Origin: Xanthobacteraceae bacterium
GTDB taxonomy: Bacteria > Pseudomonadota > Alphaproteobacteria > Rhizobiales > Xanthobacteraceae
Length of the DNA: 10,930 nt
Direction: 5' to 3'
Assembly: GCA_030043285.1 (NCBI GenBank)
Contig: JASHXZ010000195.1
Span: 1 to 10,930, forward strand
Positions 1 through 7,687 of this stretch are shown here, one piece after another. Below the pieces are notes generated by a model. The model saw nothing but the letters and a program-made list of their open reading frames with translations, ran no database searches and was not told the origin of the DNA. A program made the translations under genes and the position numbers. Position 1 is the first letter of the stretch. The number at the start of each line of letters is the position of its first letter.

Positions 1-911
1 GGACGTAGTTCCTGGTCTGGCTTCGATGCAATGCTCAGCGTGAAGGAGATGAACTCCTCCATGGTGCGGGTGGCGCCGATGCGGTTGAGCGCCTGCACGA
101 CGAAGTAGGCGTCGCGCAGCCAGCAGTACCGGTAGTCCCAGGTGCGGCCGGATGACGGCGCTTCCGGGATCGACGTGGTATGCGCGGCGATGACGCCGCC
201 GGTCTCGTCGAAGTTCGACAGCTTGAGCGTGATGGCGGCGCGGATGATCGCTTCCTGCCAATCGATCGAGATCGACAGACGACGCACCCATTCCATCCAG
301 TAATCGCGGGTGGCCTCGGCGAATTCCCGGCAGTTCTTTTGCAGATCGCCGGCGAATGGCTCGTCCGGCCCGAACACCAGGTGCAGCGGCCGCGTCAGCA
401 CGAACGGCGACTCGTTGTCGATCAGCGACAGCGGCGCGTCGGTGGTGAGCCGGATCACGGTCGCCTCGTTCGAATAGCGGATATGATTGCTGCCGAGCGA
501 ACGATGCGGCAGCGGCTTGCCGTATTGGCAGGTCGGACGCATGCGGATGGTGATGCGCGGCAATCCGCCGACCGGCTCGATGATGCGATAGAGCTGCGGC
601 GGCCGGAACACGCGCCCGAATTGGCGAAAGCGCGGGGCGAAATCGGTGATGCGCAGCTTGGCGCCATTGCGATCGGTCAAAGTGGTGCTGACCATCGCGG
701 TATTGCGCACGTATTCCGACTGGAACTCCGCCATGTCGTCGAGCACGACGTCGGAGAATCCCTTCTCCTCCTGGCCGGAGAGCAAGCGGCAGAAGATCGG
801 ATCGCCGTCGAAGCGCGGATAGCACCACCAGACAAGCCGCGCGCACGGATCGACCAATGCGGCCGTGCGGCCGTTCCCGATCACGGCGAGATCGAGTCCA
901 TGATCGATCAT
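1..911 (-). CDS. Glycoside hydrolase family 15 protein (trehalase/glucoamylase-like), 3' end cut by window
   Basis: The first 303 residues of a GH15 enzyme are visible; the frame is open to the window edge, so the C-terminal part is missing. GH15 members release glucose from alpha-glucans, and bacterial members include trehalases. Seen: an N-terminal beta-sandwich region typical of the family, with IGNGRTAALVD (residues 11-21) and WWCYPRFDGDP (28-38), and the start of the (alpha/alpha)6 barrel with TWDYRYCWLRDAYF (257-270), a family hallmark. The general acid and base glutamates lie in the absent part, so activity cannot be judged. No signal peptide is seen, so it is probably cytoplasmic. The ATG lies inside the stop of the upstream phosphatase gene (ATGA, four-base overlap), which fixes the start and implies translational coupling. 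Its place beside otsB favours trehalose or a related glucoside as substrate; glucoamylase remains possible. Confidence 0.88.
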   Translation of the reverse strand, partial: MIDHGLDLAVIGNGRTAALVDPCARLVWWCYPRFDGDPIFCRLLSGQEEKGFSDVVLDDMAEFQSEYVRNTAMVSTTLTDRNGAKLRITDFAPRFRQFGRVFRPPQLYRIIEPVGGLPRITIRMRPTCQYGKPLPHRSLGSNHIRYSNEATVIRLTTDAPLSLIDNESPFVLTRPLHLVFGPDEPFAGDLQKNCREFAEATRDYWMEWVRRLSISIDWQEAIIRAAITLKLSNFDETGGVIAAHTTSIPEAPSSGRTWDYRYCWLRDAYFVVQALNRIGATRTMEEFISFTLSIASKPDQELR

Positions 912-1687
912 TGCGTGCTGCCCAAACCTTCGGTGTGCGAGCCTTCAGCCGCGATCTGGGTCAGCCAGGCGCGAACGGCCTCCGGCGTGTCGAAGTGGCC
1001 GTCCACGTCGGCATCGATGCCGCCGACCGAATAGGATTGGCCGCGGAATTGCGGAATGACGTCGAACACCGTCAGGTCGGTGGTGTCGTCGCCGATGAAG
1101 ATCGGGCGGCGGCCGGCAAACGGCGGGCATTGCATCAGGTCGCACACGGCTTTGCCCTTGTTGGTCGCCGCCGGTTTGATGTCGACCACCAGCTTGCCGG
1201 GCAGGACCTCGACGGCCTCACTTGACGTATCGGCGCAAATCTTGCGCACCGCCGCCAACACTTCAGGGCCCTTGTCGGGCGCCAGCCGGTAATGCAGCGC
1301 AAGCGAGTAGCCCTTGTCTTCGACCAGGACGCCCGGGCCAAGTTCCGCGACCGTGGCCAGTCTGCGCTTGAGGCCTTTGCTGAGCGGTGGCGTTCGCGAT
1401 TGCGCCTCGGCATCGCCGCTGGTGCGCATTTCGGCGCCGTGAACCCCGATGGCGGCGAGTTGCAGGGGCGAAAAGATCAAGTCGATCTCGTTGAGCGAGC
1501 GGCCGCTGACCAGCGCCACTGCCCCCCCGGTCAGGTCGGCAAGGCGCGTCAGCGTGCGCCGCAGACCGGTGGGAACCCAGACCTGCCGCGGCGACGGCGC
1601 AAAATCCAGCAGTGTGCCGTCGATATCGAGCAGGAAGGCGCGGTCGCGGAGATCCGTTACCAGCGGTGGGGGCGCAGCAATGTCCAT
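908..1687 (-). CDS. otsB: Trehalose-6-phosphate phosphatase (HAD superfamily)
   Basis: Removes phosphate from trehalose 6-phosphate to give trehalose, the second step of the OtsA/OtsB pathway, in the cytoplasm. The 259-residue product matches the usual size of OtsB. All four HAD motifs are visible: the nucleophile motif DIDGT (residues 21-25), SGRS (61-64), the lysine in NKGKA (176-180) and the acidic GDDTTD (199-204). The cap segment with GVHGAEMR (81-88) is typical of OtsB and distinguishes it from other HAD phosphatases. The ATG at 1687 puts DIDGT about 20 residues from the start, as in known OtsB proteins, but only a GAGG two bases upstream supports it; an in-frame GTG at 1729, 16 bases past the transporter stop, is an alternative giving 273 residues. 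Its stop overlaps the next start (ATGA), so it is probably co-expressed with the GH15 gene and perhaps with the transporter. Confidence 0.92.
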   Translation of the reverse strand: MDIAAPPPLVTDLRDRAFLLDIDGTLLDFAPSPRQVWVPTGLRRTLTRLADLTGGAVALVSGRSLNEIDLIFSPLQLAAIGVHGAEMRTSGDAEAQSRTPPLSKGLKRRLATVAELGPGVLVEDKGYSLALHYRLAPDKGPEVLAAVRKICADTSSEAVEVLPGKLVVDIKPAATNKGKAVCDLMQCPPFAGRRPIFIGDDTTDLTVFDVIPQFRGQSYSVGGIDADVDGHFDTPEAVRAWLTQIAAEGSHTEGLGSTQ

Positions 1688-1745
1688 GGCCTCAATGGCG
1701 CGATTCGAAATGCGCAATCCCCTTGGCACGTCCGGGCCCCACTTT

Positions 1746-3296
1746 TCAATCGACGAATGCCAGCGGCCGGCTCACCGCCTCGAGCGGCTTGCGCTCGGCG
1801 GCAACGCCCCAGACCGCCTGCACGGCGGCGGCCACCACCATCAGCACGGCGCCGATCCAGTAGCCTATGGCGACGCTTGACCGCGAGCCGCTGCTGATCA
1901 GGAAGCCGAACAGGAGCGGCCCGGCGATGCCGCCAATGCCGGTGCCGATGGCATAAAAGAACGCGATGGCGAGCGCGCGCAGTTCGAGCGGAAATATTTC
2001 GCTCACCGTCAGGTAGGCCGAGCTCGCCGCCGCCGAGGCAACGAAGAACACGATCATCCACGCGGCGGTGAGCTCTCCCGCCGAGAGGAGGTTCTTGCTG
2101 AACAGATAGGCCGTGGCGGCGAGCAGCACCCCGGACAGCGCATAGGTCGAGGCAATCATGATGCGCCGCCCGACCGTGTCGAACAGCCGGCCGAGCAGCA
2201 ACGGTCCGAGCACATTGCCGGCGGCAAACGGCAGGATGTACCAGCCGACCTGGTCGACCGGGGCGCCGTAAAAATCGGTCAGGATCAGCGCGTAGGTGAA
2301 GAATATCGCGTTGTAGAAGAACGCCTGCGCGATCATCAGGCTCAAGCCGACCAGCGTGCGCTGGCGGAACGTCACGAACAGCGCGTGCGCGACGTCGCGC
2401 AACGGCGTGTGATCGCGGGTGCGCAGTCGCACGCGCTGGTGCGCGGCGGCGCCTGCATTCGCGCCGCTGCCGGCGCGAGCCCGCGACGCGCCGAAGACCT
2501 GGGCCTCGATGGCGCGCACGATGCGCTCGGCCGCCTGCGTTCTGCCGTGGGTTACCAGCCAGCGCGGGCTTTCCGGAATCCACAACCGCATCATTACAAT
2601 CACAAGCCCGATAGTCGCGCCGATCAGAAATGCGAGCCGCCAACCGATCGCCGGATTGATGAATGCCGGATCGAGCAATACGATGGAGCCGCCGGCGCCC
2701 AATGCCGCGCCAAGCCAAAAACTGCCGTTGATCATAAGATCAGTCCAGCCGCGCAGCCGGGCCGGGATAAGCTCCTGGATTGTCGAATTGATGGCAGTGT
2801 ATTCGCCGCCAATACCCGCGCCGGTGAAAAAACGAAACAGGGCAAAACTCCAAAAGTTCCACGACAAACCGGTGGCTGCGGTGGCCAGGAGATAGACGAC
2901 CAGCGTCACGGTGAAAAGCTTCTTGCGACCGAGACGATCGGTGAGCCAGCCGAAGAAAAACGCACCGAGCACCGCGCCGGCGAGATAGCAGCTGCTCGCC
3001 AGGCCGACCTCGGCATTGCTCAGGCCGAGCCCCGAGCTTTGCTTGAGCTCACCGGACAGCGAGCCGGCCAGCGTGACTTCGAGACCGTCGAGAATCCAGG
3101 TGATGCCCAGCGCCACGATGACCAGAACGCGGAAGCGGCCGAACGGCAGTGCATCGAGGCGCGCCGGAATATCGGTTTCGATGATGCTGCCGGATGGCGC
3201 CGCGGCCGGCTCGGTCGCCCGCGCGTCGCGCCGGGGGAGGGGCGCGGCCTGAGCGGAGTCCGGATGCGGCAATCGATTGCCAGCGGCTGAAATCAT
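1746..3296 (-). CDS. MFS transporter, metabolite:H+ or sugar-porter-like
   Basis: A 516-residue inner-membrane transporter of the major facilitator superfamily with about 12 predicted membrane helices. Seen: a hydrophilic Pro/Ala/Arg-rich N-terminus (1-50); helix 1 with an acidic pair in WILDGLEVTLAG (67-78); the MFS A motif GWLTDRLGRKK (116-126); RFFTGAGIGGEY (155-166); PESPRW (241-246), a sugar-porter-type signature after helix 6; the second A-like motif GRLFDTVGRR (369-378) at the start of the second half; and SEIFPLELRA (432-441). A charged central loop lies at about 250-310. These motifs fit the metabolite:H+ symporter and sugar porter groups, but the substrate cannot be read from sequence. 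The ATG at 3296 has GGGAAG nine bases upstream; an in-frame start at 3389 would only add a basic, low-complexity extension. It is the first gene of the leftward unit with otsB and GH15, so a sugar substrate is an inference from position. Confidence 0.88.
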   Translation of the reverse strand: MISAAGNRLPHPDSAQAAPLPRRDARATEPAAAPSGSIIETDIPARLDALPFGRFRVLVIVALGITWILDGLEVTLAGSLSGELKQSSGLGLSNAEVGLASSCYLAGAVLGAFFFGWLTDRLGRKKLFTVTLVVYLLATAATGLSWNFWSFALFRFFTGAGIGGEYTAINSTIQELIPARLRGWTDLMINGSFWLGAALGAGGSIVLLDPAFINPAIGWRLAFLIGATIGLVIVMMRLWIPESPRWLVTHGRTQAAERIVRAIEAQVFGASRARAGSGANAGAAAHQRVRLRTRDHTPLRDVAHALFVTFRQRTLVGLSLMIAQAFFYNAIFFTYALILTDFYGAPVDQVGWYILPFAAGNVLGPLLLGRLFDTVGRRIMIASTYALSGVLLAATAYLFSKNLLSAGELTAAWMIVFFVASAAASSAYLTVSEIFPLELRALAIAFFYAIGTGIGGIAGPLLFGFLISSGSRSSVAIGYWIGAVLMVVAAAVQAVWGVAAERKPLEAVSRPLAFVD

Positions 3297-3761
3297 TGCG
3301 CAAGGCTTCCCAGCCCGTGCTGCCCTTGCGTCAACGCCCCGCCGTGAGGGCCGTTCCGCGGCGCTCGCCCACGCCGGCCGTGTTGCCATTCAAATGTCGG
3401 GTTGACTTCGAATCCGTTTGGGACGATTGGCTACATTTGATCGGTGCAGTGTTGTCCCGAAGGGGATTGGATGCCGCCGCGGTTGAGGATCGCGTCGGCA
3501 GGTCTGTCGCCGGGCGAGTCCACCGCGTGTCCCAAAACGCGGCGCGCCACTCCCAAGGCGGCGGTGCCCTCGAGGGCGGCCGAGCCCGCCTGAGCGAAAG
3601 CGTCGCGATGACGAGCTGCGTTAACCCTGCGATGGAAGTCGCAAAGACAGCACGCATCGATAGACGCATAGTGACCAAGAACGGCGGGAGTGCGCGCGCG
3701 TGCCCCACGGACGCGATCGCCGCTGCGACCTCCACTCATGTTTGCTTCGGGCGAGTGCGAC
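3297..3761. other. Intergenic region with no supported gene, between divergent MFS and ClC genes
   Basis: This 465-base stretch separates two divergent genes and should hold both promoters. The reading frames across it (for example a minus-strand frame of about 134 codons and a plus-strand frame of about 195) have arginine- and alanine-rich translations with no recognisable motif and no convincing ribosome binding site, so I do not call a gene. A TTGACT hexamer lies at 3402-3407 on the plus strand, but no good -10 box sits 16-18 bases later. The segment 3385-3445 is clearly more AT-rich than its surroundings, which would suit a promoter region. No long inverted repeat was seen. Confidence 0.5.
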
Positions 3762-5591
3762 ATGGCTCAGACGCACGTTGACCCCGCAGCCTATCCGGTG
3801 CGATCGCCCGGCCGACGGCCCTGGTCCACCCTGATGCGGGTCGCCGGCCGGCTGGAGATTCCGCGGCGGCTGCGCGCGCTGGTCAGGGCGCGGGAATCAA
3901 GCCTGATCGCGCTGGCGATGCTGGTGGGCACCATAGCGGGCCTGGTGGTCGCCGCGATGGGCACCTTGGTCGACCTGCTGCACCAGGTTTTTTTCAACCT
4001 GCAGCACGACGAACGCCTGTCGGCCCGGCTGTCGCTCAACCCGATATTGGCGCTGTGCGTGCCGTTGCTCGGCGGCCTTCTGTTCGGCGCCGCGACGGAG
4101 ATGATCAGGCGCTGGCGGCCGGAGCGCGAGGTCGACCCGATCGAAGCCAACGCGCTGCACGGCGGCCGCATGTCGCTGCTCGGCAGCATGATCGTGGCGC
4201 TGCAGACGATCTGGTCGAGCGGGGTCGGCGCCGCCGTCGGACTGGAGGCCGGCTACACCCAGGCGGCAAGCGGCATCGCTTCGCGCATCGGTTCGGCATT
4301 TCGGCTGCGCCGCGGCGATCTGCGCATTCTGGTCGGCTGCGGCGCGGCGGCCGGAATCGCCGGCGCCTTCGGCGCGCCGCTCGCGGGGGCGTTTTATGGC
4401 TTCGAGCTGATCATCGGCAGCTACTCGCCGATCAGCCTGGCGCCGGTCGCCATCTCGGCGCTGCTCGGCTTCGAAGTCACCCATCTGCTGTCGCCGGCCG
4501 ACATCGGCGTTGTCGCACCCGAGAAGATGACGATCGTCACCCACGATTGGATCATCGCCGGCGTGCTCGGGCTGCTGGCGTCGCTGCTCGGCATCATTCT
4601 GATGCGCGGCGTCGCGCTGAGCGAGACGCTGTTTGCGCGGCTGGCGGTGCGGCCGATCCTGCGCACCGCGCTCGGCGGCCTGGTGGTCGGGCTGTGCGCG
4701 ATGGTGTCGCCGCAAGTGATGTCGTCCGGCCATGGCGCGCTGCGCATTTCCGGCATGCTCGATCTGCCGTTCGATTTCGTGGTGCTGCTGTTCGTATTGA
4801 AAATCGTCGCCTCGATTGCGTCGCTCGGGTCCGGCTTCCGCGGCGGCATGTTCTTTTCCTCGCTGTTGATCGGCGCGCTGGGCGGCCACCTGTTGGCCGT
4901 GGCGCTGACCATGATGTTTCCGACGGTCTATTTCGATCCGAATGCCTATGCGGTGATCGGCATGAGCTCGCTGGCCGCCGCGGTGATCGGCGGTCCGCTG
5001 ACCATGATTTTCATCGCGCTCGAAACCACCGGCGACCTGTGGCTGACGACGCTGGTGCTGATTGCGGTGATCATTGCGGCGCAGGTGACGCGCGAGGCGT
5101 TCGGCTATTCGTTCGCGACCTGGCGCTTTCATCTGCGCGGCGAAACGATCCGCAGCGCCGCCGATGTCGGCTGGATGCGCGATCTCACGGTCGGCCGGAT
5201 GATGCGCCAGGACGTGCGCACCGCGCACGCCTCGACCAACGTCGCGGCCTTCCGCGAGGCCTTCCCGCTCGGCTCGACCGCCTACGTGATCGCGGTCGAC
5301 GAGGCCGACCGCTATGTCGGGCTCATCCACCTGGCCGACGTCCATGCCAACGAGGTCGCGCCGGACCAGCCGTTGAAGGACTTTCTGCTCTACACCGACG
5401 AGATGCTGCTGCCCGGCATGGCGGTCAAGGAAGCCGTGCTGGCGTTCGACCGCGCCGAGGCCGAAGCGCTGGCGGTGGTCGACTCGTATATCGACCGGCG
5501 CGTCATCGGACTATTGACCGAAGCCTACGTGCTGCGTCGTTACTCGGCGGCGCTGGAGCGGCGCCGCCAGGAAATGCTCGGCGAGGACTAG
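3762..5591 (+). CDS. ClC-family anion channel/transporter with C-terminal CBS domain pair
   Basis: A 609-residue inner-membrane protein of the voltage-gated chloride channel/antiporter family. The membrane part spans about residues 45-455 and is followed by two CBS domains (about 475-600). Aligned by eye to E. coli ClcA: the gating glutamate is kept (E162, in GLEAGYTQ, where ClcA has GREGPTVQ); GAAAGIAGAFGAPLAGAF (194-211) matches the conserved AAAGLAAAFNAPLAG region; GSGFRGGMFFSS (356-367) matches GSGAPGGIFAP; and Y449 (GYSF) may match the filter tyrosine Y445. The filter motif GSGIP is replaced by REVDP (122-126), and the proton-path glutamate E203 appears to be leucine (L216). Anion specificity and channel versus antiporter mode are therefore open. 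The ATG at 3762 starts just before the first conserved segment; earlier in-frame starts at 3738 (ATG) and 3690 (GTG) only add a short basic tail. It is a single gene, convergent with the next one. Confidence 0.9.
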   Translation: MAQTHVDPAAYPVRSPGRRPWSTLMRVAGRLEIPRRLRALVRARESSLIALAMLVGTIAGLVVAAMGTLVDLLHQVFFNLQHDERLSARLSLNPILALCVPLLGGLLFGAATEMIRRWRPEREVDPIEANALHGGRMSLLGSMIVALQTIWSSGVGAAVGLEAGYTQAASGIASRIGSAFRLRRGDLRILVGCGAAAGIAGAFGAPLAGAFYGFELIIGSYSPISLAPVAISALLGFEVTHLLSPADIGVVAPEKMTIVTHDWIIAGVLGLLASLLGIILMRGVALSETLFARLAVRPILRTALGGLVVGLCAMVSPQVMSSGHGALRISGMLDLPFDFVVLLFVLKIVASIASLGSGFRGGMFFSSLLIGALGGHLLAVALTMMFPTVYFDPNAYAVIGMSSLAAAVIGGPLTMIFIALETTGDLWLTTLVLIAVIIAAQVTREAFGYSFATWRFHLRGETIRSAADVGWMRDLTVGRMMRQDVRTAHASTNVAAFREAFPLGSTAYVIAVDEADRYVGLIHLADVHANEVAPDQPLKDFLLYTDEMLLPGMAVKEAVLAFDRAEAEALAVVDSYIDRRVIGLLTEAYVLRRYSAALERRRQEMLGED

Positions 5592-5706
5592 GGGGAAACG
5601 GCGAGCAGGGGCGGCATGGAGATCGCGCGCGACTCTAGCGGCGCGCCGAGGCGCTACCGGAGTTCGTGTCGACGCCCTTCGACTGAGAGCTCAATCTCAG
5701 ATGCGT

Positions 5707-6036
5707 CTATCGAAACCCATAGAGCTCACGTACGTTTTGAAGCGCGGCATTGCACTCCGTTGCGCTTCCCGCGGCGTCCGCCTTCTTGGCACGATCAAGC
5801 GCATCATCGGCGTCCTTGTTCGCAGTTCCCTCGGCTTGCCGGATCGAACCGGGCGTCGGCTGATGGTGCAGCTGCGCGTCTTTGGTTTGCGGAGCAGTCG
5901 GGCCAGTTTGCGGACCAGGCGCGACGTTGGCGATTTGCTGTTCGAGCTGGGCGATCTGTTCGGTGCAGGGCCCGCTCTGCGCGGGTGTGGCTGCGGCAAG
6001 CACCACGGCGCTCAACATGAGGCTTGGACTGCGCAT
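5707..6036 (-). CDS. Small secreted protein of unknown function
   Basis: A 109-residue product that I cannot assign to a named family. The first 20 residues form a clear Sec signal peptide: MRS, a hydrophobic core LMLSAVVLAAA and a probable cleavage after TPAQS or nearby, so it should be exported to the periplasm or beyond. The mature part starts with a short helix (CTEQIAQLEQQIANV, 24-38), has a Pro/Gln/Thr-rich linker (39-65) and ends with an Ala/Asp/Lys-rich helix with a coiled-coil look (about 66-105). Its two cysteines (24 and 95) could form a disulfide between the helices. The start is well supported: GGGAGA sits five bases before the ATG at 6036. Similar short exported proteins with this layout are common as hypotheticals in Bradyrhizobium-type genomes (from general knowledge). 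It follows the propeller gene on the same strand after a likely terminator, so it is probably transcribed separately. Confidence 0.75.
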   Translation of the reverse strand: MRSPSLMLSAVVLAAATPAQSGPCTEQIAQLEQQIANVAPGPQTGPTAPQTKDAQLHHQPTPGSIRQAEGTANKDADDALDRAKKADAAGSATECNAALQNVRELYGFR

Positions 6037-6142
6037 GGCGATCTCCCAAAACGATGATTGATCTGCCCTGGGATGTTCCGGTTTTTCCGTCTCTATCTGG
6101 CGTCGGAATCCGAGCTTTCGCAAGAGGGACGAAATACGAAAT

Positions 6143-6169
6143 AACGCCGTCGGGTTCCGGCCCGGCGTT
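6143..6169 (-). terminator. Possible rho-independent terminator after the propeller gene
   Basis: On the minus strand, 31 bases past the stop of the propeller gene, AACGCCG (6169-6163) pairs perfectly with CGGCGTT (6149-6143) around a GC-rich 13-base loop that can extend the stem with a bulge. The bases that follow (ATTTCGTATTT) are moderately T-rich but not a clean T run. It would end the cytochrome/propeller transcript before the small secreted-protein gene. Confidence 0.45.
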
Positions 6170-6199
6170 TCCGAGCTACACCATCGCCATTGAGCGCCG

Positions 6200-7687
6200 C
6201 TAATCCCGCGGCTGGATGCGCGTGATCCAGCCTTCGTGGTCGACGTACCAGACGGTGACCGGATCGGTGGAATTGTCGATCCAGCTTTCGCGGTCGATGC
6301 CGTACGGCTCCGGCAGAACGTATTCGGTGAAATGCTCGGTCTTCGGATCGAAGCGGAAGTAGCGGCCGGAATGCATCTCGCCGCCCCAGACTTCGCCGTT
6401 CTTGTCGGCCTGCGCGGTGTACATCGACGCATACGGCGTCGGCAGCGGAAATTCGTGGATGCGCTTTTCCGCCATGTTGAACTCGACGAGTTCGCCGCCG
6501 CGGCCGCCGGCCCAGTAATTGTCGTGCAGGTCGAACTCGCCGCGCGCCGGGCCGGAATTGACGCTGGTGTCGGGCTCCCAGACCTCGCCGCTCTTGGTGT
6601 CGGCAATCACCACGCCGTCGCGCGGCCAGGCGCCGCCGCCGAAATAGCGGCCGTCGGCGCTGATCGCGCTGCCGTAGGTTCCGGGGAATTTTTTGGTGAT
6701 GATGCCGAGCACCTCGGCGCCGGTCTGCGCGTCGACCTTGCTGACCTTGCCGTCGCGCACCTTCCAGATAAAGCCATCGGGATCGAGCGCATAATTGCCG
6801 CCCATCGGCGAGTTGAGCGGCTCTTTGACCCGCCAGGGAATGCGCTTGAAATCGCCGCTGCGCGGGTCGAGCCGCCAGATGTTATGCGCCCAGTTTTCCG
6901 AACCCCAGACGATGCCGTTCTTGTCGACATGGATCCAATGCGTGCCGGGCAGCGCGCCGGGCTGTACCGGCGGCACGTGGAATTCGGTGACCTTGCCGGT
7001 ACGCGGATCGAGCCGCCCCACATAGGAGCTGCGGTGCGTCGAGTACCAGATATTGCCGTCGGCATCGCCCGACACGTCGTGGGTCGCGGTTTCGAGCCGC
7101 GGCAATTCGTATTCGGTGATCACCACGTGGGTGGCGCGGCCTTGCGGGCGCGGCAGCGCGATGAAAGCCGGGTCCGGCGAGCCTGGGCCGCGCACGCTCG
7201 CCAGCCAATGCGCGAGCCGCGCTTCATCGGCCGGCGAGAAGCGTCCGCGCGGGTTGATGTTGATCAGCGGCGAGCCGGCGCCGTGGATCATCCGATACAG
7301 GATTTTCGACCAGCTGCGCTCGTCGTAATGGTTGCGGAAAATCTGCTGGTAGGAGTGGCACCAGTTGCAATTGACGGTGAGCAGCCGCTTGTCCGCGCCG
7401 GAGCCCGACAGGCTCATCAGCCATTCCGACCCGGTCATTTGCGCCGCGATCTCCGGATCGGGCGGCAGCACGTCGGATTTGGCGATGCGCGTCAGAACGA
7501 TGTCGGGCAGCGCGTCGGCGCCGTCGATGGCGACGCCGTCGCGCGCATAAGGAAAAAACTCGCGCGGCTGCGCGATGTGCAGGGTGTAGGCGCCGGCTTC
7601 GAGTGTGGGAAACTCGTAGCGGCCGTCCGCATCGGTGAACACGGTGGTGCGGATCGCATTGGTCTTGGCGATGAGCTGCACCATCAT
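6200..7687 (-). CDS. Split C-terminal part of periplasmic protein: carboxypeptidase-regulatory-like domain end, CxxCH heme site, Vgb-like beta-propeller
   Basis: A 495-codon frame starting at an ATG inside the stop of the cytochrome frame (ATGA). Residues 1-67 are the second part of a carboxypeptidase-regulatory-like beta-sandwich (TTVFTDADGRYEFPTLEAG, 14-32). A heme c motif CNWCH follows at 107-111 in a small helical domain (about 85-167). The rest (about 185-495) is a beta-propeller of the streptogramin/virginiamycin B lyase type, with repeated units such as DADGNIWYS, DKNGIVWGS, DPDGFIWKV and DKNGEVWGG, each followed by a turn like LDPRTG. Antibiotic lyase activity is not implied: such propellers are widespread and the substrate here is unknown. 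Taken alone this product has no signal peptide, yet a c-type heme is attached only in the periplasm; with the missing first beta strands, this marks it as the downstream half of a protein whose start is at 8301. Any separate translation would rely on the ATGA restart. Confidence 0.8.
   Translation of the reverse strand: MMVQLIAKTNAIRTTVFTDADGRYEFPTLEAGAYTLHIAQPREFFPYARDGVAIDGADALPDIVLTRIAKSDVLPPDPEIAAQMTGSEWLMSLSGSGADKRLLTVNCNWCHSYQQIFRNHYDERSWSKILYRMIHGAGSPLININPRGRFSPADEARLAHWLASVRGPGSPDPAFIALPRPQGRATHVVITEYELPRLETATHDVSGDADGNIWYSTHRSSYVGRLDPRTGKVTEFHVPPVQPGALPGTHWIHVDKNGIVWGSENWAHNIWRLDPRSGDFKRIPWRVKEPLNSPMGGNYALDPDGFIWKVRDGKVSKVDAQTGAEVLGIITKKFPGTYGSAISADGRYFGGGAWPRDGVVIADTKSGEVWEPDTSVNSGPARGEFDLHDNYWAGGRGGELVEFNMAEKRIHEFPLPTPYASMYTAQADKNGEVWGGEMHSGRYFRFDPKTEHFTEYVLPEPYGIDRESWIDNSTDPVTVWYVDHEGWITRIQPRD
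7684..7687 (-). other. Frameshift junction / ATGA stop-start overlap
   Basis: The upstream frame ends TGA (7686-7684) and the downstream frame has ATG at 7687-7685. About 15 bases earlier, a move of one base backward in frame after the codon for Ile201 would read ADGI-LLEG-MMVQL and restore a normal carboxypeptidase-regulatory-like strand pair. No X-XXY-YYZ slippery heptamer is visible here, so a one-base deletion or a sequence error explains it more simply than programmed slippage. Confidence 0.65.

Noticed and set aside
3402-3437. TTGACT as a -35 box for the ClC gene
   Set aside because: No acceptable -10 box occurs at 16-18 bases; the nearest candidate (TACATT) is 24 bases away, and the position is over 300 bases before the gene.
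3897-5345. Long minus-strand open frame (482 codons) opposite the ClC gene
   Set aside because: Its translation is dominated by Arg, Gln, His, Ala and Asp with no motif, typical of the antisense of a hydrophobic membrane protein gene.
5668-5700. Two short hairpins (GTCGA/TCGAC and CTGAGA/TCTCAG) between the convergent ClC and small secreted-protein genes
   Set aside because: Stems are only five and six base pairs with no T run on either side, so I do not call a terminator.
3669-5713. Shared 13-base word ATGCGTCTATCGA at 5701 (plus) and 3669 (minus)
   Set aside because: A match of this length between two points is expected by chance about once in a window this size, and the flanks do not match.
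6090-6190. tRNA-like segment on the minus strand (a GGTGTAGCTC stretch and later a GGATTCC-like arm)
   Set aside because: The acceptor ends do not pair, and there is no proper anticodon stem. The better explanation for the strong pairing here is the terminator-like hairpin.
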